The translations under genes were made by a program, and so were the position numbers. From assembly GCA_017625155.1 (NCBI GenBank), contig JAGALP010000001.1, forward strand, positions 1 to 49,710: 49,710 bases of DNA, in the 5' to 3' direction. The notes below the pieces were generated by a model. It made no database searches and had not been told where the DNA came from. It saw only the letters and a list, made by a program, of their open reading frames with translations. Below are positions 9,811 to 17,642 of this stretch, piece by piece (position 1 is the first letter of the stretch; each line of letters begins with the position of its first letter). This stretch comes from Paludibacteraceae bacterium (lineage in GTDB: Bacteria; Bacteroidota; Bacteroidia; Bacteroidales; Paludibacteraceae).

Positions 9811-10248
9811 TTACTCCTCTATCGGCAGCGTCAATAGGTCATCCACAGGCTGAACACCTGGTAATACGTGTGGCATTACCGACACCACAGAATCCACCAC
9901 ATACTCGCTATTTCCACGCCAAGGCAATGTACCTAAATAACGCTTCCAATGCAATTTCACTTGGCGACTGGAGTTACTTTCTATTTGTCGTGCTACCGCC
10001 TCATCTTCAACCGAGAACTTAAACTCATTCGACTGTATTCCTGCACTTGAGTTGCGCGAATTATAGCCAGTCTGAATCATCTTTCCCTCGTAGGTTTTAA
10101 AGATATATCCTTCATTCTGGAAGTAGTTGATATCTCCTTCGTTTACACCTTGACTGTATACAAAGAAAAACTTTACATACACAAATACAGCCAAGCCCAC
10201 CAATAGCAGACTGGTCAGTATTGTGATCACTTTACTAGCAGTTTTCAT
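9811..10248 (-). CDS. Conserved membrane-anchored protein of unknown function
   Basis: The 145-aa protein has a single N-terminal transmembrane segment (VITILTSLLLVGLAVFVYVKFF) and a small outer domain (NEGYIFKTYEGKMIQTGY...SNEFKFSV...LHWKRYLGTLPWRGNSEYVV). It belongs to a Bacteroidales family often mislabelled 6-phosphogluconate dehydrogenase in automated annotation; no dehydrogenase motif is visible here. It is the first gene after a clear promoter at 10,292-10,323, with a GC-rich AGCGCC/GGCGCT hairpin in its leader, and heads the fatty acid/coaX/envelope operon. Confidence 0.75.
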   Translation of the reverse strand: MKTASKVITILTSLLLVGLAVFVYVKFFFVYSQGVNEGDINYFQNEGYIFKTYEGKMIQTGYNSRNSSAGIQSNEFKFSVEDEAVARQIESNSSRQVKLHWKRYLGTLPWRGNSEYVVDSVVSVMPHVLPGVQPVDDLLTLPIEE

Positions 10249-10291
10249 ACATTCATCCTTTCTTTTATTTCGTTAAGCGCCATAGGCGCTG

Positions 10292-10323
10292 CAAAGGTAC
10301 AAAAAAAAATCGGACTATGCAAA
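10292..10323 (-). promoter_or_regulatory. Promoter of the fatty-acid/coaX operon
   Basis: TTTG (10,320-10,323), 20-nt spacer, TACCTTTG (10,292-10,299) on the minus strand. The -33 element lies in the loop of the upstream gene's terminator. Directly after the -7 box an AGCGCC TAT GGCGCT hairpin begins the leader. Confidence 0.85.
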
Positions 10324-10349
10324 TTATACTGCATTTTATCCGATTTTTT
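10301..10349 (-). terminator. Terminator of the T9SS plug gene
   Basis: Perfect 11-bp stem AAAAAATCGGA / TCCGATTTTTT, with nine T residues after it on the minus strand, 18 nt past the plug gene's stop. It overlaps the promoter of the next operon. Confidence 0.85.
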
Positions 10350-10366
10350 AATAAATATTTAATTTA

Positions 10367-11668
10367 TTACAGCACTTTACACCCCACTAAGCGATCATAT
10401 CGTTCGCCAAATGGTCTGTAGTACACCCACATACTATATTCATTCTCAGTTTGCCAATGCGACCCTTCCAATGGCAAAGTCGTTACTCCATCTTTCCGTA
10501 CCACATAGTACATATAGTCATATCCGCCTTGCTTCAGATACGCATACAAATAATAGCATTTCTGCTCTGCATCATACGCCATCCTATTCAGCGCACTCAT
10601 CTGATTACCAAATGCTTCGCCACCCACAAACACATGCCCATCCATCACATACTCATCCACTGGCAGCACAAAATGCACCCACATATATTCCGCCTCGGTA
10701 TCCACATAATCCGTCTTCTCGCAGTTCACCAACCATTGTCCATTGGCATCCCTTTCCGTTACATAGGGCAAGCCCTCACGACCTGCATTCCTGTTCTTGG
10801 TGCCGCGAACCTCATCTATATCCAACAATGCATGGTATTCGCCCTGTGCATACTGCACCCTATCCACATGATAACCTGCATAATATGATGAATAAATATC
10901 AAAGTGTCGATACTCATTTCCGCCCTCAAAGATAAGCGATTTCTGATTCACATAGCGCAATTGATAGGGCTCCACAAAAGTCGGTTTCTCTAGCACCACT
11001 TGATTATCCCATCGGCCATTCTGCTCTACAACCACTTTCACATCACTAGCATCACGCAGATTCAAGGCCTTGGTCATTACATCCACATCCAACTGCTGGT
11101 ACCTACCATTGAGCTCTATGTCTGTGTTCGCACGCACATTCACATCAATTCCCACGATGGGTTCCACGACACGAAAACATACCTCTGCAACTACCCTATC
11201 TTGATCGCCATCTTCGTAAATCTGCACCACATAGTTGCCGCTCGCTTTCAGCTGCATATCTTCGTTGGGAAACGCAAACGAGTAGTGCGTATATGCTTGT
11301 TGGGTATTCATCGAGTGCTCATAATCCACAATGTCGGCGGTTGTGAAGCCATCCACATATTCGTAGCTGCTGATGTCACTCTCCGTCCAATCTCTGTTGC
11401 AATGCAGCACGCGATAACTATATTGGTGCACATCATGGCTCATCTCATCGAAGCTAATCTCCAAAGTATTCTCCGCTTCGCTGCCATCTATCACGCCGCT
11501 CTCTGGCAGCACCAGATACGGTCTATTGACTGTACCCGATGACTCCAATGCTTCTACCATATACCGCATACGCAACGTGCGTATGTCGCTGTCCATCACT
11601 TGTGTCCTATGCTGCGCATATCCTACTAGGGACACTGTGAGTAACAATATTACCAGTATTCTTTTCAT
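10367..11668 (-). CDS. Type IX secretion system plug-like protein (DUF5103)
   Basis: The product from the internal ATG is 433 aa with a signal peptide (MKRILVILLLTVSLVGYAQ). It matches the remembered pattern of the Bacteroidota DUF5103/T9SS plug domain: YSYRVLHCNRDWTESDISSYEYVDGF, then IVDYEHSMNTQQAYTHYSF.FPNEDMQLKASGNYVVQIY. The plug partner closes the Sov/SprA outer-membrane channel. The longer reading frame begins ten residues earlier (MSKAKRNSKY), which would disrupt the signal peptide, so I prefer 11,668. A T9SS-sorted protease at 47-49 kb agrees with this system being present. Confidence 0.8.
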   Translation of the reverse strand: MKRILVILLLTVSLVGYAQHRTQVMDSDIRTLRMRYMVEALESSGTVNRPYLVLPESGVIDGSEAENTLEISFDEMSHDVHQYSYRVLHCNRDWTESDISSYEYVDGFTTADIVDYEHSMNTQQAYTHYSFAFPNEDMQLKASGNYVVQIYEDGDQDRVVAEVCFRVVEPIVGIDVNVRANTDIELNGRYQQLDVDVMTKALNLRDASDVKVVVEQNGRWDNQVVLEKPTFVEPYQLRYVNQKSLIFEGGNEYRHFDIYSSYYAGYHVDRVQYAQGEYHALLDIDEVRGTKNRNAGREGLPYVTERDANGQWLVNCEKTDYVDTEAEYMWVHFVLPVDEYVMDGHVFVGGEAFGNQMSALNRMAYDAEQKCYYLYAYLKQGGYDYMYYVVRKDGVTTLPLEGSHWQTENEYSMWVYYRPFGERYDRLVGCKVL

Positions 11669-11752
11669 ATATTTACTGTTCCTTTTCGCTTTGCTCACGA
11701 ACTACAATCCCCTGCCTTTACACTCTACACCCTACACCTTCCACTATAATCC

Positions 11753-12538
11753 TTACCGCATCACCACGATCCAGTTCGTTGGATAATCATGCCCCTTCGG
11801 ATGCAATATATGCACTTGCCCATCCTCATCCCTGTAGAACGAATGATTCCACCCTGCACCCATATCCATGTATAGCGCATTCTCCACACCTACATCCAAT
11901 AGCGCTTGCAGATAGTCCTGATATGCCATCTCCTCGCAGTTGGCTATCACATAAAATCGCTCGCCCTTCTGACAAATCGATCGGAAGTGCTCAACCCGCT
12001 CTAACGGCTGAATCTTATGCTCATAAATCACCCCATTTTTGATCACCCAATGCTGGGTAAACGCCATGCCACCATGTGCCACGGCTTTCTGCAATACCTC
12101 ATCGCATGGGAAAGTGCATATTTTCTTCGGTAACATATTACCATTCAGTACCTTACCTTCCCATACAAACAGCGCATATCGCTCTGCGAATGGGATGCCG
12201 CCCTTATCTTCCCTGTATCCTTCGTGCAATATTCCACCCGAGATATGCGGTCCAAGAATATTGCTATGTTCGAAGTGATCAAGGCATTGGCCTGTGAAGG
12301 CGGCAGCTGCACATAGTAGGACATTTTCTTGTGTCGTGTCGGGCATTTGTCCGCAGGCCAAATCAAGTGGACAATCGGTAATATCGTAGATGGTGAGCAG
12401 CTCATTGCGATCTACTTGCATGGGGTATGTTAGTTGATTGGGCATATTGGTATTATCGTTATTGAATGCTCTTCCGATGGCAGCAACGATAGCCGCTCCA
12501 GCGATGCATGCTAGTGTCCGAATGAGTGTCTTTTTCAT
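11753..12538 (-). CDS. Secreted phosphodiester-glycosidase-like protein
   Basis: The 261-aa protein has an N-terminal hydrophobic segment (LACIAGAAIVAAIGRAF). Its C-terminal part resembles the NAGPA/phosphodiester glycosidase fold: an FYVIANCEEMAYQDYLQALLDVGVENALYMDMGAGWNHSFYR stretch, then TNWIVVM. The typical family motif is a Gly-rich 'DGGGS'; here it reads DMGAGWN, so catalysis is uncertain. It overlaps the DUF389 gene by 4 nt (ATGA), indicating translational coupling. The substrate is unknown. Confidence 0.5.
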   Translation of the reverse strand: MKKTLIRTLACIAGAAIVAAIGRAFNNDNTNMPNQLTYPMQVDRNELLTIYDITDCPLDLACGQMPDTTQENVLLCAAAAFTGQCLDHFEHSNILGPHISGGILHEGYREDKGGIPFAERYALFVWEGKVLNGNMLPKKICTFPCDEVLQKAVAHGGMAFTQHWVIKNGVIYEHKIQPLERVEHFRSICQKGERFYVIANCEEMAYQDYLQALLDVGVENALYMDMGAGWNHSFYRDEDGQVHILHPKGHDYPTNWIVVMR

Positions 12539-13887
12539 AAAGTCTCCGTATCAAAAATGATCTCTAGACCGTCTATCTGTAGTCGTATTTTTAGCCATTC
12601 ATATACTCTTGTCTTCTCCTCCTCGCTTGGCATCTCGCTACAATGTGCCACCACTACCACTTGCTCCTCGCTCATCACCACATTCTGCTCCAATGCAGTA
12701 CCCCTAGCCAATGTCAGACGCGTGATGCTAGGCAGTTGCACTTGCAACTCCTCTGCCAACTGCTTGGCGGGCAATTCTTGTTGTTTATAGTGGGCTATCT
12801 GCGCATTCAGCACTTTGATCGAATCATCGCGCACCTGGACATTACTTGCATTGGTAGCCATCAAGTTCTTGACGATTTCCGTCTCATTGAATCGGTCCAC
12901 CTGTACCGTCGCATCCTCGTGTATCACGATTTGCGAACGCATGATGCCGTAGTTCTCTGCATCGCGCAGCAGCATCTCCTTCGTGTCTTCATTGAGTGTC
13001 TCACCAGCCAATCGCAACTCCAGCATATACGGTTTGCTGTCTATATTCACCTGTGAATCATAGATATAGGTCTTGCCGATATTCTGATTCTTCTTCACGA
13101 ATCGATTAGCCATCTTCGTAAAATCATTCTCGCGAATCACATGATACCCCGTGAATATACTAGTTGCTGCCAGCAGGATCACCAATGCATACGATAGGAT
13201 AAAATACCTCGTGCGATGTTGCTCCACAGTCTTCATAGGGAACTTCAGGAACTTAGCCATCAGATATGCCGCCATGGCGATAAAGATGCAGTTGATGCTA
13301 AACAAGAACAGCGCTCCTACGGTATATTGCCAACTCAGATTGGCAATTCCGTAACCTACCGTACATAGTGGTGGCATCAAGGCGGTAGCAATGGCCACGC
13401 CAGAGATCACAGTACCCTTCTCCTTGCGAGCCGTCTCCAGCACACCAGCCAAACCGCCAAAGAGGGCGATAAACACATCGTATATCGTTGGTCTGGTACG
13501 CGCTAAAAGTTCGGTTGGGTTTTCAATTTCTAACGGGGTAAGAATAAAGTACAGGGTAGCTGCCAGCAAACTGATTCCTACCATTACCAGCAGGTTCTTG
13601 ATGGAGAACAGCACCAGTTCTCTGTCATTGGTGCCAAGTCCCAATCCGAGTCCCGTGATAGGTCCCATAAGGGGTGAGATCAGCATGGCACCGATGATGA
13701 CGGGTATGGAGTTGACGTTGAGTCCCACACTGGCTATGATGATAGCCACAAAGAGGATATATACGTTGGGGCCACGAAATGGGATATTCGAGCGTATATC
13801 TTCTATAGCTGCCTGAATATCCACATCGTTGGTCAGATTGAGGGTTGTCTTAAGAAATTCTCTGACAGTATTAAAATTCACTTTCAT
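12535..13887 (-). CDS. DUF389 family inner-membrane protein
   Basis: The 450-aa protein contains the DUF389 core in its N-terminal half: GPNVYILFVAIIIASVGLN, IGAMLISPLMGPI, FGGLAGVLETARKEKG, ATALMPPLCTVGYGIA, and about six transmembrane segments up to residue 245. The C-terminal half is a soluble region with repeats of predicted alpha/beta character. Function is unknown in this family; transport or envelope stress roles have been suggested. I chose the ATG at 13,887 (MKVNFNTV). It has its own promoter at 13,969-14,000 and is translationally coupled to the downstream gene. Confidence 0.85.
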   Translation of the reverse strand: MKVNFNTVREFLKTTLNLTNDVDIQAAIEDIRSNIPFRGPNVYILFVAIIIASVGLNVNSIPVIIGAMLISPLMGPITGLGLGLGTNDRELVLFSIKNLLVMVGISLLAATLYFILTPLEIENPTELLARTRPTIYDVFIALFGGLAGVLETARKEKGTVISGVAIATALMPPLCTVGYGIANLSWQYTVGALFLFSINCIFIAMAAYLMAKFLKFPMKTVEQHRTRYFILSYALVILLAATSIFTGYHVIRENDFTKMANRFVKKNQNIGKTYIYDSQVNIDSKPYMLELRLAGETLNEDTKEMLLRDAENYGIMRSQIVIHEDATVQVDRFNETEIVKNLMATNASNVQVRDDSIKVLNAQIAHYKQQELPAKQLAEELQVQLPSITRLTLARGTALEQNVVMSEEQVVVVAHCSEMPSEEEKTRVYEWLKIRLQIDGLEIIFDTETL

Positions 13888-13968
13888 AGTACTTATTTGG
13901 TTGAGCAAGTTCCTGAAATTTTTGATAATTTTGGTCTAATTTTTGTTTATATCATTCACTTCTGCCGA

Positions 13969-14000
13969 CAAAATTACAATTTTTTCCTCAAATACGCAAA
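13969..14000 (-). promoter_or_regulatory. Promoter of the DUF389 gene
   Basis: TTTG (13,997-14,000), exactly 20 nt, TAATTTTG (13,969-13,976) on the minus strand; the leader is about 80 nt. The rest of 14,001-14,080 shows only AT-rich sequence with a rightward TACTTTTG-like box at about 14,028-14,036 that could serve the tRNA genes. Confidence 0.8.
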
Positions 14001-14080
14001 AATATTTGCATATTTCGCAAAAAAGCAGTACTTTTGCACCCGCATTCGTGATTTTCGCATTAGTCAATCGCAATGCTTCT

Positions 14081-14140
<60 letters not shown>

Positions 14141-14197
14141 GCTGAAAATTGAGCCAAAATGGATTGAATTGAGATGTAAATCGCTGAAAATCAAATC

Positions 14198-14270
14198 GCC
14201 ACCATAGCTCAGTTGGTAGAGCAACTCATTCGTAATGAGTAGGTCCGGGGTTCGAGTCCCCGTGGTGGCT
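14198..14270 (+). tRNA. tRNA-Thr (anticodon CGT)
   Basis: Complete 73-nt cloverleaf: acceptor GCCACCA / TGGTGGC, D arm GCTC...GAGC, anticodon arm ACTCA-TTCGTAA-TGAGT (anticodon CGT, reading ACG), T arm CGGGG-TTCGAGT-CCCCG. Discriminator base T; CCA is not encoded. It lies 160 nt before the integrase gene, as expected if the island uses a tRNA as integration target. Confidence 0.93.
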
Positions 14271-14330
14271 CAAAAACTGATAATCAGTGAGTTATAAATT
14301 CACGATTATTAATGATAGCAAAATCGTTAC

Positions 14331-14362
14331 CATTTTTGATACCCAAAGTGATACCAAAAATG
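14331..14362. other. Inverted repeat before the integrase, possible integrase-binding site
   Basis: CATTTTTG (14,331-14,338) and CAAAAATG (14,355-14,362) form an 8-bp inverted repeat with a GATACC direct repeat between the arms, in the 160-bp gap between tRNA-Thr and the integrase gene. A role in attachment or integrase autoregulation is only a guess from position. Confidence 0.3.
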
Positions 14363-14430
14363 TTGACGATTCTCGTATTTTCTAATGACTTTCTTCGGTT
14401 TTCCACTTGAGACAAACCGAAGAAAAAAAA

Positions 14431-15825
14431 ATGTCAAAATTTCAAGTAAATCTCGGAGGGGCAACCTCCATGAGCTATCGTCAGGCAAGATTGTACAACA
14501 ACAAATCTCAAGGTTGGTACATCGAGTATGCAACGCTAAATGACGAAAATCAGTACCAAAGATGTCGTATCAGACTTAATCGTCTTTGGAAACAAAGTTC
14601 CACAATGGCAGACTTCAAAGTGAAAGCAGAATCTGTCATTATGTCAATCAACAATCAGCTACAAATGCACTATGCACCAATGCAGACAATGCCAATGGTA
14701 TTGCCTAATCCTGTGCAATATGTGCCTGTGCCTGCTATGCAACCCGTAATGCAGTATGCAGCACCTCTGCCACCATTGCCATCCGCGCAAGCCGAGCAAC
14801 ATCAGGCAGAGCAAGCAGCCGCGCCTATGCCTACTGTGAGCGAGGCGAGCAAGCCTACCAAGCGTAGTGATACACCTGTAAAGAAGATGTTTGAGGAGTT
14901 TATCAAGGAGAAATCCAAAGAACTCAAGAAGACATCCATGGTTAGCTATAGCACCTTCTGCAAGCAATTGACAGAGTGGCTGGAAAAGAATTATCCTACT
15001 CTTACCACGGGCGAGTTTACGCAGGAGATAGCTGTGGAGTACTTGGAGTTCGTCAATAGAGGTGGCAACTCCAACGGCAAGAAAGTAGTACGCACCCGCC
15101 TGCATGCAGAGCGCGTTTCCCCACGAACCTACAACAATAACATGAAGATGGGACGTGGTGTCTTCACATGGGCTGTAGAGCACTGCTATCTCACAGAGAA
15201 CCCATTTGCTAAGATCAAGAAGAAACGCGAGGGCGAGAAGACGCGTACTATCATCCCTGCGGAAGACCGCACACGTATCTTCAACTATTTCAAGGAGAAT
15301 AACCCAGCTATGTGTATCATCATGCAGATGGTGTTCACATCGCTCATACGTCCTATAGAGATCACGCGCATACAGGTGGAGGACATTGACTTTGTCAATC
15401 ATTGCATCCACTTGCCTGGCGATAAGACCAAGAACGGCAAATCGCGTGATAGCCGTATGGACGAACTATTGGAGCAAATGCTACTCAAACACACCAAGCA
15501 TGCTAAGCCAACAGACTACTTGTTTGCCGATAAGAGTTGGAAATGTGGTAAGCAGACCATGTCGCAACACTCCTTTACCAACACATGGATTGACATGCGT
15601 GATGAGATGAAACTGCCTAAGGAATACCAATTGTATTCATTGCGTGATAGTGGTATCAATAGCATGCTAGAGGAAGGTATTCCTGCCTTGGATGTGATGC
15701 AAGCTGCAGGTCATAGCGACCTAAGCATGACCACGCGCTACGGCAATCACAAGAACCCTAACCTCATCAAGAAACTCAACAACGCTGCACCATCAATGAT
15801 TATTGGGGATGAGAAGAAAGCCTAA
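14431..15825 (+). CDS. Tyrosine recombinase / phage integrase
   Basis: The 464-aa protein starting at the ATG at 14,431 carries an unusual N-terminal region with a Pro/Met/Gln-rich linker (about residues 80-140, MPMVLPNPVQYVPVPAM...). Next comes a SAM-like core-binding domain (FEEFIKEKSKELKKTSMVSYSTFCKQL), then the catalytic domain. Visible catalytic residues are Arg in SLIRPIEITRIQ, Arg in YSLRDSG (the usual preceding His is Ser), His in AAGHSDLSMTTRY and the nucleophilic Tyr there. It lies next to tRNA-Thr and converges with the phage tail genes. The longer frame would need a TTG start. Confidence 0.9.
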   Translation: MSKFQVNLGGATSMSYRQARLYNNKSQGWYIEYATLNDENQYQRCRIRLNRLWKQSSTMADFKVKAESVIMSINNQLQMHYAPMQTMPMVLPNPVQYVPVPAMQPVMQYAAPLPPLPSAQAEQHQAEQAAAPMPTVSEASKPTKRSDTPVKKMFEEFIKEKSKELKKTSMVSYSTFCKQLTEWLEKNYPTLTTGEFTQEIAVEYLEFVNRGGNSNGKKVVRTRLHAERVSPRTYNNNMKMGRGVFTWAVEHCYLTENPFAKIKKKREGEKTRTIIPAEDRTRIFNYFKENNPAMCIIMQMVFTSLIRPIEITRIQVEDIDFVNHCIHLPGDKTKNGKSRDSRMDELLEQMLLKHTKHAKPTDYLFADKSWKCGKQTMSQHSFTNTWIDMRDEMKLPKEYQLYSLRDSGINSMLEEGIPALDVMQAAGHSDLSMTTRYGNHKNPNLIKKLNNAAPSMIIGDEKKA

Positions 15826-15856
15826 CGCACTCGCGCACGCGCATATATTTAATGTA

Positions 15857-17641
15857 TCATCCCACGACCTCATAGAAATCACCCTTGAGGAGTTGGCTCA
15901 TTCCATGTTCGTTGAAGGTGGCTGTAATCTTCTCGCAGACGAACTGCTTACCCTTGATATGGAACAAAGCCCGCACATTGGGTATGTCATCCGAAAGGAA
16001 TTTGAATGTGTATTTGTGTATTGGGTCAATCTTTCGGGCATAATGACTATCCTTAAAGTAGGCAAACTGAAGGGACAGCGAGTGTGCTTTGGAGAAATAG
16101 CCACCATCAGACATCACCTCGATGGTGTCAATGGTAGGACGTGGATATTTGACTGGATTTCTAATGCCCTCCGAAAAGGCGACGTAGAGTTTGTCCAAAA
16201 ACTCGGTGCTTTCTTGCTGGGTCATATTATTGATATAATAATCACCATTGGTGCGCATTTGAGCGAACGCCTCGTCTGGTGTGAGTTCTTGGTTCTTTAT
16301 GTCGGTGCCATAGTCGCCCAAAGGCAGAAATATAACCTGCCCTTTCTCGGGTGTGGTGTCATCAATCCATGCAGGAACGATTTTGAGTTCTATGGTGTCA
16401 GCATCTTCGTCCATAATGAGAGGTGCAAAACGATTGATGGGCTGCATAAACCGATACGAAGTGCCATACGGCAAATTGAGGTCAGTAGCATGTCCTTCAA
16501 TGACATTGCTAACCATGCGCAGGACAAAGTAGCAATCTATATCCTTTACGTACGTCACACACTGCTGAATGCCCGCCTTATAGGGTTCAGTAGTTGCCAA
16601 ATAGGGCTGCACTTGCGATGCGTAATTGGCGATAGTATCTACATCTCGCCACTCGGTGTTTTGTCTAAGGAACTTGCGATGATCTTCAATGAACTTAGGG
16701 CAAGAATGATACTTTTGCATTTTGTGGTCACACTCTGCAAACATAAAGTTCTGACGCTCGCGATACTTACAACTAGCAGCATCTTCCACGCTAACGGAGT
16801 AATCATCCAGAACACGGGAGAGTGTCACTTCTCCACTGTTCGTGATGGCTTCGTGGGAAGTTTGATAGGACACATGCTTGCGTATGTGATCTACATCAAA
16901 CTCGCAGTTCATGAGGTACTCTAACTGCTCCAGCAACTCCGTAACCGTCCAATGAGGCAGAGCAGCTGCCCAGTTCTTAATCTCCCATGCATATGGCAAA
17001 GCATTGCAGATGATTAAGTGGCGATAAGGAGTAGCAATCCACTTTGTAAAATCGTAAGTATAGCCGAGCTTTTCAAGGATTAGCCCTACTATGTAAATAA
17101 GGTATGGCTGAAAAGATAATCCTTTCACAGAACTTTCCCAAGTGGTATGCTGAGCAAACACATACATATCATTCTGCACATTACCTGTGTTATTATTTAC
17201 CCAAGGATAACACAACCATCTTCCTCCCTGATCGTAGCCATTCTGCCTTGAAGCAGCAACACTACTTGGCGTAGTATCGGGATAGCCTAATTCTAACTCA
17301 TTGATATAGCAATCATCAAATGAAGATGCGTAATTGTCAGCAGAACGCCCCTCAAGAAATTGGGTTTTCACCTCAACATCATCAATGGCTGTGATAGCTA
17401 TTGAACCTGACTTAACGAACTTACCATGCCTAATGGTACAAGGTAGTTTCAGATTACCTTTCTCTACATCCACGCGGTTGATATGACCAAATATTCTAAG
17501 GTTTTGAGCGCAATGCTTCAGCGGAAAACTGATGGTCATAGAATAAGCGTCCGCTCCCGAGAAATAGCGGTTCTCACACACAAAATCAAAACTCAATTTC
17601 TGCTTGAGTACTGCGGGCATGTCATTGATTAGAATTTCCAT
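15857..17641 (-). CDS. Phage tail/baseplate-like protein downstream of the tape measure
   Basis: The 594-aa protein is not recognised by a named motif, but its N-terminus (MEILINDMPAVLKQK.SFDFVCENRYFSGADAYSMTISFPLK) recalls proteins seen in Bacteroides prophages. It directly follows the tape measure gene (1-nt gap), the usual place of distal tail or baseplate hub proteins. The C-terminal portion (FLSDDIPNVRALFHIKGKQFVCEKITATF) has a repeated beta character. No enzymatic motif is seen. It is the last gene of the leftward phage transcript and converges with the integrase across 31 nt. Confidence 0.65.
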   Translation of the reverse strand: MEILINDMPAVLKQKLSFDFVCENRYFSGADAYSMTISFPLKHCAQNLRIFGHINRVDVEKGNLKLPCTIRHGKFVKSGSIAITAIDDVEVKTQFLEGRSADNYASSFDDCYINELELGYPDTTPSSVAASRQNGYDQGGRWLCYPWVNNNTGNVQNDMYVFAQHTTWESSVKGLSFQPYLIYIVGLILEKLGYTYDFTKWIATPYRHLIICNALPYAWEIKNWAAALPHWTVTELLEQLEYLMNCEFDVDHIRKHVSYQTSHEAITNSGEVTLSRVLDDYSVSVEDAASCKYRERQNFMFAECDHKMQKYHSCPKFIEDHRKFLRQNTEWRDVDTIANYASQVQPYLATTEPYKAGIQQCVTYVKDIDCYFVLRMVSNVIEGHATDLNLPYGTSYRFMQPINRFAPLIMDEDADTIELKIVPAWIDDTTPEKGQVIFLPLGDYGTDIKNQELTPDEAFAQMRTNGDYYINNMTQQESTEFLDKLYVAFSEGIRNPVKYPRPTIDTIEVMSDGGYFSKAHSLSLQFAYFKDSHYARKIDPIHKYTFKFLSDDIPNVRALFHIKGKQFVCEKITATFNEHGMSQLLKGDFYEVVG

Positions 17642-17642
17642 A

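Noticed and set aside
10411-10935. Rightward 174-aa and 145-aa frames opposite the T9SS plug gene
   Set aside because: They are shadows of the conserved leftward coding frame, with low-complexity His/Pro content and no start signal.
15803-16924. 373-aa rightward frame overlapping the tail gene
   Set aside because: It lies opposite the well-formed 594-aa leftward frame, lacks a ribosome-binding site, and reads as an antisense shadow.
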